A stretch of DNA of 35,405 bases from Acidobacteriota bacterium (GTDB lineage Bacteria > Acidobacteriota > Vicinamibacteria > Marinacidobacterales > Marinacidobacteraceae), in NCBI GenBank assembly GCA_022822745.1, contig JAJEAO010000062.1:1-35405 (forward strand). Direction: 5' to 3'. The position numbers and the translations under genes are program-made. Of the stretch, positions 22,408 to 30,981 are shown in pieces. The first letter of the stretch is position 1; each line of letters starts with the position of its first letter. The notes under the pieces were generated by a model that did not search any database, was not told where the DNA came from, and saw nothing but the letters and a program-made list of their open reading frames with translations.

Positions 22408-23537
22408 CGCGGCGGGACGAGTCCGCCATCGTCGAACTGGAGGACGCCGGCGCCACGCCGGAGGCGGTGGACCGGTTCCTCCAGGCGCACGAGTTCCCGA
22501 TCCGGGAAGGACCGCGCACGACCTTCGTGTTCCGGGGGGAGGCCGACGCCGTGCTCCTCGGCCACTGGCTGTTCGGCGCCGCCGCGGCCCGCGAGATGGA
22601 GCGGCTCGGTGAATCGGACCTATGGTTTCTGACCCTCGAGCTGCCCGCGGCCTCCCGCGTGGAGTACCGGTTCCAGCGGGCGATCGGGGCGCGGACGGAG
22701 TGGATCCTCGATCCGCTGAATCCGCGCACGGTGCGCGACTCGTTCGGAGTCTGGTCGGTGTGCCAGGGGACCGGCTACCGACGGCCCCGATGGACCCTGG
22801 AGAACCCGGGCGTCGGGCAGGGAGAATTGCACCGGGTTCCGCTGCCCGCCGGGCGCGGCGACGCCCGGGTTTACACGCCGGTCGGGTTTCGCGGCAGCCG
22901 CCCCTACCCCCTGCTGATCGTCCTCGACGGAACGGACTACCTGCGCTACGCCAGCGCCCGGCTGGTCCTCGACAACCTGATCGAACGCCGTGACATCCCG
23001 CCGCTCATCGCCGCGTTCGTGGACCCGCGGAAGCGGATCCTCGACTACACGAACAGCCCGGCCCACGCGGCGTTCCTCGCGGAGGAACTCGTTCCCGCCC
23101 TGGAGCAGCGGTTTCCCCTGCGGACGCGCGCCGACGAGCGGGGACTCCTGGGCGCCGGACTGGGAGCGGTGGCCGCGCTCACGACCGCCTGGCGCTACCC
23201 CGGGTTCTTCGGGAAACTCCTGCTGCAGTCGGGGTCGTTCACCTTCACCGATGTGGGGCCGAGCAACCGGACCCGGCTGCTGGATCCGGTCGTGGACTTC
23301 GTGAACGCCTACCGCCGCGAGCCGCGACGGGTCGCCTCCCGGGTGTTCCTGAGCTGCGGCGTGTACGACCCGCTGATCTACGAGAACCGGACCCTGGCGC
23401 CGCTCCTCTCCGAGAGCGGGATGGAGGTCCGGTTCGTCGAGAGCCCCGACGGGCACAACTGGGAGAATTGGCGCGACCGGCTGCGGGTCGGGCTGTCGTG
23501 GCTGTTCCCGGGGCCGATCTGGCTCTACTACCGCTGA
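22404..23537 (+). CDS. Esterase-fold protein (enterochelin esterase / esterase D-like) lacking the nucleophilic serine
   Basis: This 377-residue protein has an N-terminal beta-rich domain (about 1-140) like the carbohydrate-binding lid of Fes-type esterases, then an alpha/beta-hydrolase: ARVYTPVGFRGSRPYPLLIV, LDGTDYLRYASARLVLDNLI, IPPLIAAFVDPRKRILDYTN and FFGKLLLQSGSFTF. The conserved elbow GxSxG should be at LLGAGLGAVAAL but reads G-A-G-L-G: Gly252 (codon GGA at 23157-23159) replaces Ser. The catalytic His is retained (SPDGHNWENW, His351). It is therefore probably a pseudoenzyme, or uses a different chemistry. The remainder is intact, with no frameshift. Start and stop overlap both neighbours (ATGA and TGATG). 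Confidence 0.85.
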   Translation: MTRRDESAIVELEDAGATPEAVDRFLQAHEFPIREGPRTTFVFRGEADAVLLGHWLFGAAAAREMERLGESDLWFLTLELPAASRVEYRFQRAIGARTEWILDPLNPRTVRDSFGVWSVCQGTGYRRPRWTLENPGVGQGELHRVPLPAGRGDARVYTPVGFRGSRPYPLLIVLDGTDYLRYASARLVLDNLIERRDIPPLIAAFVDPRKRILDYTNSPAHAAFLAEELVPALEQRFPLRTRADERGLLGAGLGAVAALTTAWRYPGFFGKLLLQSGSFTFTDVGPSNRTRLLDPVVDFVNAYRREPRRVASRVFLSCGVYDPLIYENRTLAPLLSESGMEVRFVESPDGHNWENWRDRLRVGLSWLFPGPIWLYYR

Positions 23538-24817
23538 TGACCGACCCTCGCGACGCCGAGCGGTCCCACCGGCTGGACGAGATCCTGCCCCGGCGCGGGA
23601 CCGGCTCGGTGAAGTGGGAGTACGCCGAGGGCGCGGCGGCGAGAGGGTCGTCGCTCGCCGCCGTGGCGCCCGGGAGCGACGTGATCCCGATGTGGGTCGC
23701 CGACATGGACTTCCCCTGCCCTCCGGCGGCGGCGGATGCGGTCCGGGAACGGCTCCGGCATCCGATCTTCGGCTACACCGCGGAACGGCCCGGATTCGCC
23801 GCTGCGTGGTGCGCGTGGATGGAGACGCGGCACGGCTTCCGGCCCCGGCCGGAGTGGGTTGTTCCGACCGAGGGGATCGTGCCGGACCTCGGGATGCTGG
23901 CCGGGACTCTCGCGGAAGGCGCGGGGGTGATCCTCCATCCGCCGGTGTACCACCCGTTCTTCGGCATCGTGCGCCACGCGGGCGCCTCGGTCGTCTCCTG
24001 TCCCCTGCGCCGGACCGGGAAGCCCGGGAACCCCTACCGTCTCGACCTCGAGCGGTTCGAGCGCGTCGCCGCCGACCCGGCGAACCGCGTCACCTTCCTG
24101 TGCAGCCCGCACAACCCGGTGGGACGGGTCTGGCGGAGGGAGGAACTGACCGCCTTCGCCGAGATCGCGGGCCGCCACCGGGTCATCGTGATCGCGGACG
24201 AGATCCACGGCGACCTGATGCTCCACGGCGCCCGGTTCACGCCGTGGCTGAGCGTTCCCGGAGTGGACCGGTCGAGGACGATCACGGCTTCGGCGCCGAG
24301 CAAGACCTTCAACCTGGCGGGGCTCAAGTGCTCGTGCCTCGTGATCCCCGACGCCGGGGTCCGGCGACGGGTGCGCCGGGCCCGGGACCGACGCGGCGCC
24401 TACGGGGTGAACCCGCTCAGCGCGGCGGCGGCCGAAGGAGCGTGGCGCGGCGGCGCCGCCTGGCTGGACGAGGTCCTCGGCTATATCAGCGAGAACGCCA
24501 GACGACTCCAGCAGTTCTTCGAGGAGCGGCCTCGACTCGGAGTCCTCGTGACGCCGCCGGAGGGCACGTACCTCGCGTGGCTCGACTTTCGGGAGTCCGG
24601 AGTCCCGCCAGCCGAACTCGACAGCTTCCTTCTCGGGCAGGTGCGGGTCCGGCTGGAGGACGGCCGGATCTTCGGCGAGGGAGGCGAAGGGTTCGCGCGC
24701 GTCAACCTCGCGTGCCCGCGACCGCTCCTCGAGGAAGCCCTCCACCGCATCGAACAGGCCATCACCGTGGAACGCCGCTCCCATATGGATCGCCGCTCTC
24801 CAGAGCGGCACTTCTAG
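23537..24817 (+). CDS. PatB/MalY-type PLP-dependent C-S lyase (cystathionine beta-lyase-like aminotransferase)
   Basis: This 426-residue fold-type I PLP enzyme belongs to the PatB/MalY group, which cleaves cystathionine or cysteine conjugates to pyruvate, ammonia and a thiol. Motifs: VIPMWVADMDFPCPPAA (hallmark of the group), LCSPHNPVGRVW, VIADEIHGDLML and SAPSKTFNLAGLKCS with PLP-lysine K256. Start ATG 23537 overlaps the preceding stop by 1 nt (TGATG). The C-terminal tail VERRSHMDRRSPERHF is not family sequence. It is encoded by a family-A palindromic repeat (24785-24811) that has been read into the gene end. Function within the operon with an S51-like and an inactive esterase protein is unknown. 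Confidence 0.92.
   Translation: MTDPRDAERSHRLDEILPRRGTGSVKWEYAEGAAARGSSLAAVAPGSDVIPMWVADMDFPCPPAAADAVRERLRHPIFGYTAERPGFAAAWCAWMETRHGFRPRPEWVVPTEGIVPDLGMLAGTLAEGAGVILHPPVYHPFFGIVRHAGASVVSCPLRRTGKPGNPYRLDLERFERVAADPANRVTFLCSPHNPVGRVWRREELTAFAEIAGRHRVIVIADEIHGDLMLHGARFTPWLSVPGVDRSRTITASAPSKTFNLAGLKCSCLVIPDAGVRRRVRRARDRRGAYGVNPLSAAAAEGAWRGGAAWLDEVLGYISENARRLQQFFEERPRLGVLVTPPEGTYLAWLDFRESGVPPAELDSFLLGQVRVRLEDGRIFGEGGEGFARVNLACPRPLLEEALHRIEQAITVERRSHMDRRSPERHF
24785..24811 (+). repeat. Family-A palindromic repeat forming the C-terminal codons of the C-S lyase gene
   Basis: ATGGATCGCCGCTCTCC followed by AGAGCGGCAC encodes MDRRSPERH. The core GCCGCTCTCCAGAGCGGC is a perfect inverted repeat. The same sense and reading frame occur at the 3' end of carB on the other strand (25240-25269). 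Confidence 0.8.
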
Positions 24818-25238
24818 CGAAGAGCCCCGCGCGCGGTCTGGAATCAGCCGCCGCGACTCGGCCTATGCGAACGGAATCCGGGGCTCGCATCTGGCACACA
24901 GGACTGGACTCCCGTGCCGGTCTGGAGACCGGCGCTCCATACCGGCGCGCAGATTGCCGGTGCCCCGATTGCCGGCGCCTCGATTGCCGGCGCGCCGGGC
25001 CAGTTCTCGCGGTAGCGGCCCTGCCCGGCAGCGAGTACGCCGGCGACGCTGAGAAGTAGCGCGAATTGCCACTCTGGAGAGTGGCGTTCCATACGAGCGG
25101 CGCTCCACAGGGTGCCGGCGCGCCGGTGGCGTCGGGTGGAGTGGGGCGCAGTGCCGCTCTGGAGAACCCCTACCGGGAGAACCGGGGCGCTCCATAGGAG
25201 ACCGGCGCTCCATAGAGACCGGCGTTCCGTAGCGTCGT
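24818..25238. repeat. Intergenic cluster of family A and family B repeats between convergent genes
   Basis: 421 bp without a supported gene. Family-A palindromes lie at 24915-24941, 25066-25092 and 25150-25195, with partial copies after 25100 and 25200. A full family-B element lies at 24983-25030, preceded by three short ATTGCCGGYG modules (24954-24990). The A copy at 25150-25195 is interrupted after CTCTGGAGA by about 21 nt containing CTACCGGGAGAACCGG, which resembles the family-B core, then resumes with GCGCTCCATAG. Frames here encode only repeat-derived peptides. Confidence 0.75.
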
Positions 25239-28200
25239 TCAGTGCCGGTCTGGAGACCGGCGCTCCATAGCGAGGAAGTCGTTCCAGGCGCGGGGGCGGA
25301 GCGAGCCGGGCGGGTGGGTGACGAGCGCGGTGACGATGTGGCGGGCGAGGGAGGGGTCGGTGATCAGCGGGACGCCCCGATCCACCGCCCGGCGGCGCAC
25401 CAGATACCCGTCCGGGCGGCCCTTCGGGTCGTAGGCGACCGGCACGTTGACGACGAAATCCACCTCGCCGCGGTCAATCAGGTCGAGGGCGGACACGACG
25501 CCGGGACGGTCGAAACCCGGCCCGAGCGGGCGCCCTTCCGGACGCACGCGCGTCACCTCGACATTCTCCACGCCGTTTTCCCGGAGCACCCGACTCGTTC
25601 CGCTGGTCGCGTAGATCTTCAGGCCCAGCCGGTCGCGCATGGTGCGGGCGGTCCGGATGAACCGGTGCTTCCACCGCGGCGGGCCGAGCGAGAGGAGTAC
25701 GCCCCGCCCGGGACGACGGAATCCGGTCGAGAGGAGCCCGTGAAGCAGGGCTTCGTGGAACGAGGCCCCGAGGCAGCCGACTTCTCCGGTGCTCGCCATC
25801 TCGACGCCGAGGAGCGGGTCGGCGCCCATGAGCCGGGAGAAGGAGAACTGGGGCACCTTGACGCCCACGTGCTCCAGCTCGTAGTGGGGGCGATGCTCCA
25901 TTCCGGGATCGGCGCCGAGCATGATTCGGGTGGCCGCCCTCGCGTAGTTCCGCCCCATGACCTTGGAGACGAACGGGAGGCTCCGCGACGCCCGCAGGTT
26001 GCACTCGATCACCTTCACGATGCCGTCGCGGTGGAGCATCTGGATGTTGCAGGGACCGGTGACCCGCAGGTGGCGCGCGATCTCGGTGGCGATCCGCCGC
26101 GCCTGCCCCAGCGTCGGGATCGTCATGTCCACCGGAGGCAACACGAGCGTCGCGTCCCCGCTGTGGACGCCGGCGTCCTCCACGTGCTCGCTGAGCGCCC
26201 ACAGGACGACCTCGCCGTCCCGCGCCACCAGGTCGATCTCGATCTCGCGGGCGTCCTCCTCGAACCGGGTCACCACGACGGGGTGTTCCGGCGAGATCGC
26301 CTTCGCCTTCCGGAGGATCCGGGCGAGCTCGTTCTTCTCGTGGGCGACCGACATGGCGGCGCCGCTGAGGACGTAGCTGGGGCGGACGAGCACCGGGAAA
26401 CCCCCGAGCTGCCGGACGATCCTCTCGGCGTCGCCGACGTCGGTGACGTGGGCCCATCGCGGCTGTTCGACCCCGATCTCGTCGAGGAGAGCCGAGAACT
26501 TGTTGCGGTCCTCGGCGCGGTCTATGTCCTCGGCCGCCGTGCCGAGGATGGGGACGCCGGCGTCGTGCAGCCGCATCGCCAGCCGGTTCGGGATCTGCCC
26601 GCCCATGCTGACGACGACGCCGTCGGGACGCTCCTTCTCCACCAGATCGAGCACCGACTCGACACTCACTTCATCGAAGACCAGCTTGTCGCAGATGTCG
26701 TAGTCCGTGCTGACGGTCTCCGGGTTGTAGTTCAGCATCAGCGTCTCGCAGCCGAGTTCGGCCGCCGCCTGCACCGCGTTCACGCAACACCAGTCGAACT
26801 CGACCGAGGAGCCGATCCGATAGACCCCGGATCCGATCACGAGGATCTTGCGACGGCTCCCGCCCGCGGTGACGACCTCGTCTCCGCTCGCGTGGTATGT
26901 CGAGTAGAGGTAGTTCGTCTCGGCGGGGAACTCGGCGGCTAGGGTGTCTATCCTCGCGATGCCGGGAGCGAGGCCCGCCCTCGCGCGCGCCTCCCGACTC
27001 GAGCCCCTCGGCTGGCCGGTCAGAGCGTCGAGCGATTCGTCGGAGAAGCCGCGATCCTTGGCCTCGCCGAGCAGCTTCGGCGGAAGCGGCCACCCGGCAG
27101 CCTCGATCCGCGCCTCCGTCCGCATGACGTCGGCGATCCCGGCGAGGAACCACGGGTCTATGCGAGTGAGTTCGTGGATCCGGGCGAGACCCGACTCGAC
27201 CCGGCCCTCATCCACGGCCTGGCGGAGCGCGGCCGCGAGGGCGAAGACCCGGCGCGGCGTGGCGTGGATCAGCTCCTGCTCGATCGAGTCGAACGAGAAC
27301 GCCCGCGACTCGAGCCCGCGGATGCCGATGTCGAGCATCCGCAGCGCCTTCTGGAGCACTTCCGGCAGGGTCCGACCGATGGCCATCACCTCGCCCACGG
27401 ACTTCATCTCGCTCCCGATGCGGGTGTGGGCGGCCTGGAACTTGCCGAGATCCCAGCGCGGCGCCTTCATCACCAGGTAATCGAGCGCCGGCTCGAAGAA
27501 GGCGCTGGTGACGCCGGTGACGCGGTTCCGCAGATCGGGGAGTTCGAAGCCGAGCCCGAGCTTCGCGGCGACATAGGCGAGCGGATAGCCGGTGGCCTTG
27601 CTGGCCAGCGCCGAGGAACGGGAGAGGCGGGCGTTCACCTCGATGACCCGATACTCCGGGGCGTCCGGATTCAGGGCGAACTGGACGTTGCACTCGCCCA
27701 CGATCCCGAGGTGCTGGACCACGCGGATCGAGATGGTGCGCAGGAGCTGGTACTCCTCGTCGTTCAGCGTCTGCGACGGGGCGACCACGAACGACTCGCC
27801 GGTATGGATCCCCATCGGATCCATGTTCTCCATGTTGCAGACCGTGATGCAGTTCCCGGCGCGATCGCGCACGACCTCGTACTCGATCTCCTTCCAGCCC
27901 CGCAGGGACTCCTCCACGAGAACCTGGGCGCCCTCGCCGTCGAGCCCCCCGAAGATCTTCTCGATCTGGCGCTCCAGTTCCGCTTCGGTCTCCACGATGG
28001 CGCTGCCCCGGCCGCCGAGCGCGAACCCGATCCGGAGCATGAGCGGCAGCCCGATCTCGCGGGCGGCGGCCAGCGCCTCCTCGCGGCTGTGGCAGGCCCG
28101 GCTCCTCGCGGTCAGGACGCCGATCTCGTCGAGCCGGAGGTTGAACCGGCCGCGGTCCTCGGAATCGCGAATGGAGCGGACGGGAGTCCCGAGCACCCGG

Positions 28201-28532
28201 ATCCCGGCCTCGCGGAACCAGGCCTCGAGCTCCAGCCCGCAGTTCAGCGCGGTCTGTCCGCCGAACGAGAGCGCCACCGCGTCCACGCCCTCCCGCTCGG
28301 CGATCCGGCGCACCAGGGCCGGGGTCACCGCGTTCAGGTAGAGCCGGTCCGCCATCCCCTCGCTGGTCTGGATCGTGGCGATGTTCGGGTTCACCAGGAC
28401 CGTGGAGACCCCTTCCTCGCGGAAGGCCTTGATGGCCTGGGAGCCCGAGTAATCGAACTCCCCCGCCTGTCCGATCTGAAGCGCCCCCGAGCCGAGGACG
28501 ATCACGGAACGGGGGATGCCGGACCGGGCCAT
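25239..28532 (-). CDS. carB: Carbamoyl-phosphate synthase large subunit (CAD-like type)
   Basis: This 1097-residue synthetase makes carbamoyl phosphate from bicarbonate, glutamine-derived ammonia and two ATP, feeding pyrimidine and arginine synthesis. Both ATP-grasp halves are visible: half one opens IVLGSGALQIGQAGEFDYSG and half two VIGSGVYRIGSSVEFDWCCV. The tail contains the MGS-like allosteric domain (GLKIYATSGTSRVLRENGVE). SGALQIGQAGEFDYSGSQA resembles eukaryotic CAD/CPSase and Bacteroidetes-type sequences more than E. coli CarB. The start at 28532 overlaps the carA stop by 1 nt (TGATG). A longer frame continues upstream but is only the shadow of carA. The last residues AMERRSPDRH are encoded by a family-A repeat rather than family sequence. 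Confidence 0.96.
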   Translation of the reverse strand: MARSGIPRSVIVLGSGALQIGQAGEFDYSGSQAIKAFREEGVSTVLVNPNIATIQTSEGMADRLYLNAVTPALVRRIAEREGVDAVALSFGGQTALNCGLELEAWFREAGIRVLGTPVRSIRDSEDRGRFNLRLDEIGVLTARSRACHSREEALAAAREIGLPLMLRIGFALGGRGSAIVETEAELERQIEKIFGGLDGEGAQVLVEESLRGWKEIEYEVVRDRAGNCITVCNMENMDPMGIHTGESFVVAPSQTLNDEEYQLLRTISIRVVQHLGIVGECNVQFALNPDAPEYRVIEVNARLSRSSALASKATGYPLAYVAAKLGLGFELPDLRNRVTGVTSAFFEPALDYLVMKAPRWDLGKFQAAHTRIGSEMKSVGEVMAIGRTLPEVLQKALRMLDIGIRGLESRAFSFDSIEQELIHATPRRVFALAAALRQAVDEGRVESGLARIHELTRIDPWFLAGIADVMRTEARIEAAGWPLPPKLLGEAKDRGFSDESLDALTGQPRGSSREARARAGLAPGIARIDTLAAEFPAETNYLYSTYHASGDEVVTAGGSRRKILVIGSGVYRIGSSVEFDWCCVNAVQAAAELGCETLMLNYNPETVSTDYDICDKLVFDEVSVESVLDLVEKERPDGVVVSMGGQIPNRLAMRLHDAGVPILGTAAEDIDRAEDRNKFSALLDEIGVEQPRWAHVTDVGDAERIVRQLGGFPVLVRPSYVLSGAAMSVAHEKNELARILRKAKAISPEHPVVVTRFEEDAREIEIDLVARDGEVVLWALSEHVEDAGVHSGDATLVLPPVDMTIPTLGQARRIATEIARHLRVTGPCNIQMLHRDGIVKVIECNLRASRSLPFVSKVMGRNYARAATRIMLGADPGMEHRPHYELEHVGVKVPQFSFSRLMGADPLLGVEMASTGEVGCLGASFHEALLHGLLSTGFRRPGRGVLLSLGPPRWKHRFIRTARTMRDRLGLKIYATSGTSRVLRENGVENVEVTRVRPEGRPLGPGFDRPGVVSALDLIDRGEVDFVVNVPVAYDPKGRPDGYLVRRRAVDRGVPLITDPSLARHIVTALVTHPPGSLRPRAWNDFLAMERRSPDRH
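25240..25269 (-). repeat. Family-A palindromic repeat forming the C-terminal codons of carB
   Basis: Read on the minus strand it gives ATGGAGCGCCGGTCTCC and AGACCGGCACT, encoding MERRSPDRH and the stop. The sense is the same as in the converging C-S lyase gene. Confidence 0.8.
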
Positions 28533-29620
28533 CAGGACCGCCTCCGCCGTGCGCGGCACTCGGCGAGGAAATCGTCGAACAGCCAGCCGGTGTCCTCGGG
28601 CCCGGGGCGAGCCTCGGGGTGGAACTGGACGCTGCGGAAGGGGCGATCCAGCGACCGCACGCCCTCGTTCGTTCCGTCGTTCAGGTTGCGGAACCACGGC
28701 GCCCAGCCGGCGGGCAGGCGGTCCTCGTCCACCGCGTAGCCGTGGTTCTGGCTCGTGATGTAGCAGCGGCCGGTGACCAGATCGCGGACCGGCTGGTTCA
28801 CGCTCCGATGGCCGTAGGGGAGCTTGAAGGTTCGCGCCCCGGCGGCGAGCGCGAGGAGCTGGTTCCCGAGGCAGACGCCCAGGATGGGACCGTGGAACCA
28901 CTCCATGATCCCCCGCAGCCCGGCGGCGAGATCCCCGAGGTCGGCCGGATCTCCGGGGCCGTTCCCGATCAGGATGCCGTCGCTGGCCCGCGCGGCCGCT
29001 TCGAGGGGCTCGAGACCGGAGATCCGGTGGACCCGGGCGCCGCGCCGCAGGAGCGACCGGACCAGGTTGTCCTTCGCGCCGACGTCCACGAGGAGGATCC
29101 GGGGACCGTCGCCGTCGCCGTGCCGCTGCGCCTCGGCCGGAACCACCTGCTCGAACACCTCCCGGGTCATCTCCACCGCATCCGGCTCCGCGGAGGCGGA
29201 CCCGTCGGGGACGAGGGCGCCCCGCATCGTGCCCGCCTCCCGGAGCCGCGCCGTGAGGGCGCGGGTGTCCACTCCGGCGATGCCGGGAACGCCTTCGTCG
29301 AGCAGCCACTCGTGAAGCGACCGCACGCTGGCGTGGTGGCTGGGCGCCCGCTCGTGGTGCTGCACGACGAGGCCCTGGACCTGGATCCGGCCGGACTCGA
29401 ACGGGGGAGCGAGCGACCCCGGAGGCCTGGGCGCCGGCACTCCGTAGTTCCCGATCAAGGGGTAGGTCAGGACGAGGATCTGGCCCCGGTAGGAGGGGTC
29501 GGTCAACGCCTCGACGTAGCCGGCCATCCCGGTGTTGAAGACGACCTCGCCGGCCACGGCTCGGGGGCGCCCGAACGCGAGACCGGAGTAGCGGGCGCCG
29601 TCCTCGAGCCGGAGATGCAT
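28532..29620 (-). CDS. carA: Carbamoyl-phosphate synthase small subunit
   Basis: This 362-residue glutaminase supplies ammonia to CarB. The N-terminal domain has LRLEDGARYSGLAFGRP, GEVVFNTGMAGYVEALTDPS and ILVLTYPLIGNYGVP. The class I amidotransferase domain has the nucleophile in GPILGVCLGNQLLALAAG (Cys250), the KLPYGHRSVNQPV loop, SQNHGYAVDEDRLP and the catalytic His/Glu in VQFHPEARPGPEDTGW. The start is ATG at 29618-29620; the frame extends upstream without family similarity. The 1-nt overlap with carB ensures equal synthesis. Divergent from a secreted-protein gene; TAGGAT near 29701-29706 on the minus strand is a possible -10 box. Confidence 0.96.
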   Translation of the reverse strand: MHLRLEDGARYSGLAFGRPRAVAGEVVFNTGMAGYVEALTDPSYRGQILVLTYPLIGNYGVPAPRPPGSLAPPFESGRIQVQGLVVQHHERAPSHHASVRSLHEWLLDEGVPGIAGVDTRALTARLREAGTMRGALVPDGSASAEPDAVEMTREVFEQVVPAEAQRHGDGDGPRILLVDVGAKDNLVRSLLRRGARVHRISGLEPLEAAARASDGILIGNGPGDPADLGDLAAGLRGIMEWFHGPILGVCLGNQLLALAAGARTFKLPYGHRSVNQPVRDLVTGRCYITSQNHGYAVDEDRLPAGWAPWFRNLNDGTNEGVRSLDRPFRSVQFHPEARPGPEDTGWLFDDFLAECRARRRRS

Positions 29621-29855
29621 GGCGGCGGCGGGCGAGATGACGGAGCCCGCGGCCCCGCCGGTCGGAGGTTCCGTGTCCGGGCTCAAATCGGCCGGAGATC
29701 CTACTCCAAGCCCGGTGACTCCATCCCGGCCCGGGTAGGGGCCACCGGGTGGTAACATGCGGTTCCGAATGTATCTTCCGGCAGAAGCCGCTTCCTCGGG
29801 TAGCGCCTGCCGGGAACCCATCCGCCTCAAGGCGGGCCTCCGGACCACCGAAATC

Positions 29856-30974
29856 ATGAGCAGAGCAACGCTTTCCCTTGCCGCCGTCCTCGTCGGGGGA
29901 GTCCTCGCGGTCTCCTCCACCGCGCTCGCGCAGTCTCCGCCGGTCGTGACATTCGTTGCGTCCGGCGAGCACTCCCACTCATCGGCCCGGGTCACCGTGG
30001 ACGCGACGCGCGAGGAGGGCTCCACCCTCACCGCGCGGCTCACATCCCCGTCGGGCGGCGCCGAGACCCTGAACCTCGACCGCGACGGTCGCCGGCACAC
30101 CTGGGTCGGGCACCTGCGGGAAGCCGGAACCTGGCGCGTCGAGGCGATCCTCGAAGGTCCGGACGGGCGACAGACCGGCGAGGCCACGGTTTCCCTCTCT
30201 GCCGGTGAGCCCACCTGCAGCCTCTCGGTCAGCGCTCCCGCGGAGCGGACCGACTACATCGAGGCCGAAATCACCGTGAACGTCTGCGAGGCGCAGGCGA
30301 CCACCGGCAGCATTGCGACCCGCTACATCCGGGTCATGCAGGACGGAGCGCAGATCTCCGGACTCGACGCCACCGACCAGTGCGAGCGGACCTTCATCCT
30401 CCAGGGCGCCGGGCTCTACGATGCGGTGGCCGAGGTCGTGGACGACCGCGGCATGTCGGCGACCTGCTCCAGCAACGATGTGGATGTGGAAGCTCTCCAC
30501 GCCCGGGCGTGGCTGACCGGCGACGCCGCCGGCGGGATGACCCGGAGCTCGAGGGAGGACATCATGGACAGTCCATCCTCCGCTCCACTCGGAGGCGTGG
30601 CGATCGGGATCACCGTCCCCTTCGATCCGGGCGCCGACTCGACAACCGCGTTCATCGCCCGCGCCGCCGCCGGAGTCGCCCACAACAACTGGTTCGGCGG
30701 CGCGGTGGATGCGCTGTTCACCCGGCAGACCCCGGGCGGCTTCTTCGGAGCGGGCGCCGGGCTGTGGGGCATCGGCGACGAGGACGTCGCGGATGTCGCG
30801 CTGATCGCTGCCGGCGGACTGAACCTCGACCGCTACTACCAGGCGGGGCAGACCCAGATCTACGGCGAGCTGCGTCTCTTCGCCCAGCACATCTCGGAAC
30901 TCCAGGACAACTACGCGGCGATTCTCGGGGTGCGGGTGAACTTCCGGCCCACGCACGATCTCCGCGCCCGGTAA
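29856..30974 (+). CDS. Secreted protein of unknown function, possible outer-membrane C-terminal domain
   Basis: This 372-residue protein has a clear signal peptide (MSRATLSLAAVLVGGVLAVS, cleavage after STALA). Residues about 25-120 look like an Ig-like or beta-sandwich domain (ARVTVDATREEGSTLTARLT, WRVEAILEGPDGRQTGEATV). A second beta-rich region includes four cysteines (CSLSVSAP, VNVCEAQATT, DQCERTF, ATCSSNDV), probably disulphides. The last 150 residues (GGVAIGITVPFD, FIARAAAGVAHNNWFGGAVD, GGLNLDRYYQAGQTQIYGEL) resemble barrel strands. I cannot name a family. ATG 29856 is chosen for the signal peptide over ATG 29757. A short stem CCGCC-TCAA-GGCGG lies in the leader at about 29822-29835. Confidence 0.78.
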   Translation: MSRATLSLAAVLVGGVLAVSSTALAQSPPVVTFVASGEHSHSSARVTVDATREEGSTLTARLTSPSGGAETLNLDRDGRRHTWVGHLREAGTWRVEAILEGPDGRQTGEATVSLSAGEPTCSLSVSAPAERTDYIEAEITVNVCEAQATTGSIATRYIRVMQDGAQISGLDATDQCERTFILQGAGLYDAVAEVVDDRGMSATCSSNDVDVEALHARAWLTGDAAGGMTRSSREDIMDSPSSAPLGGVAIGITVPFDPGADSTTAFIARAAAGVAHNNWFGGAVDALFTRQTPGGFFGAGAGLWGIGDEDVADVALIAAGGLNLDRYYQAGQTQIYGELRLFAQHISELQDNYAAILGVRVNFRPTHDLRAR

Positions 30975-30981
30975 CCCGCCG

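Noticed and set aside
29757-29855. Riboswitch (cyclic-di-GMP type) in the leader of the secreted-protein gene
   Set aside because: Only a short stem and a vague motif similarity were found; the conserved core of the known classes could not be matched.
25239-29978. A 1579-residue open frame suggesting a fused CarA-CarB-like protein
   Set aside because: Family sequence in this frame begins at 28532. The upstream part is out-of-frame translation of carA, whose own frame is complete.
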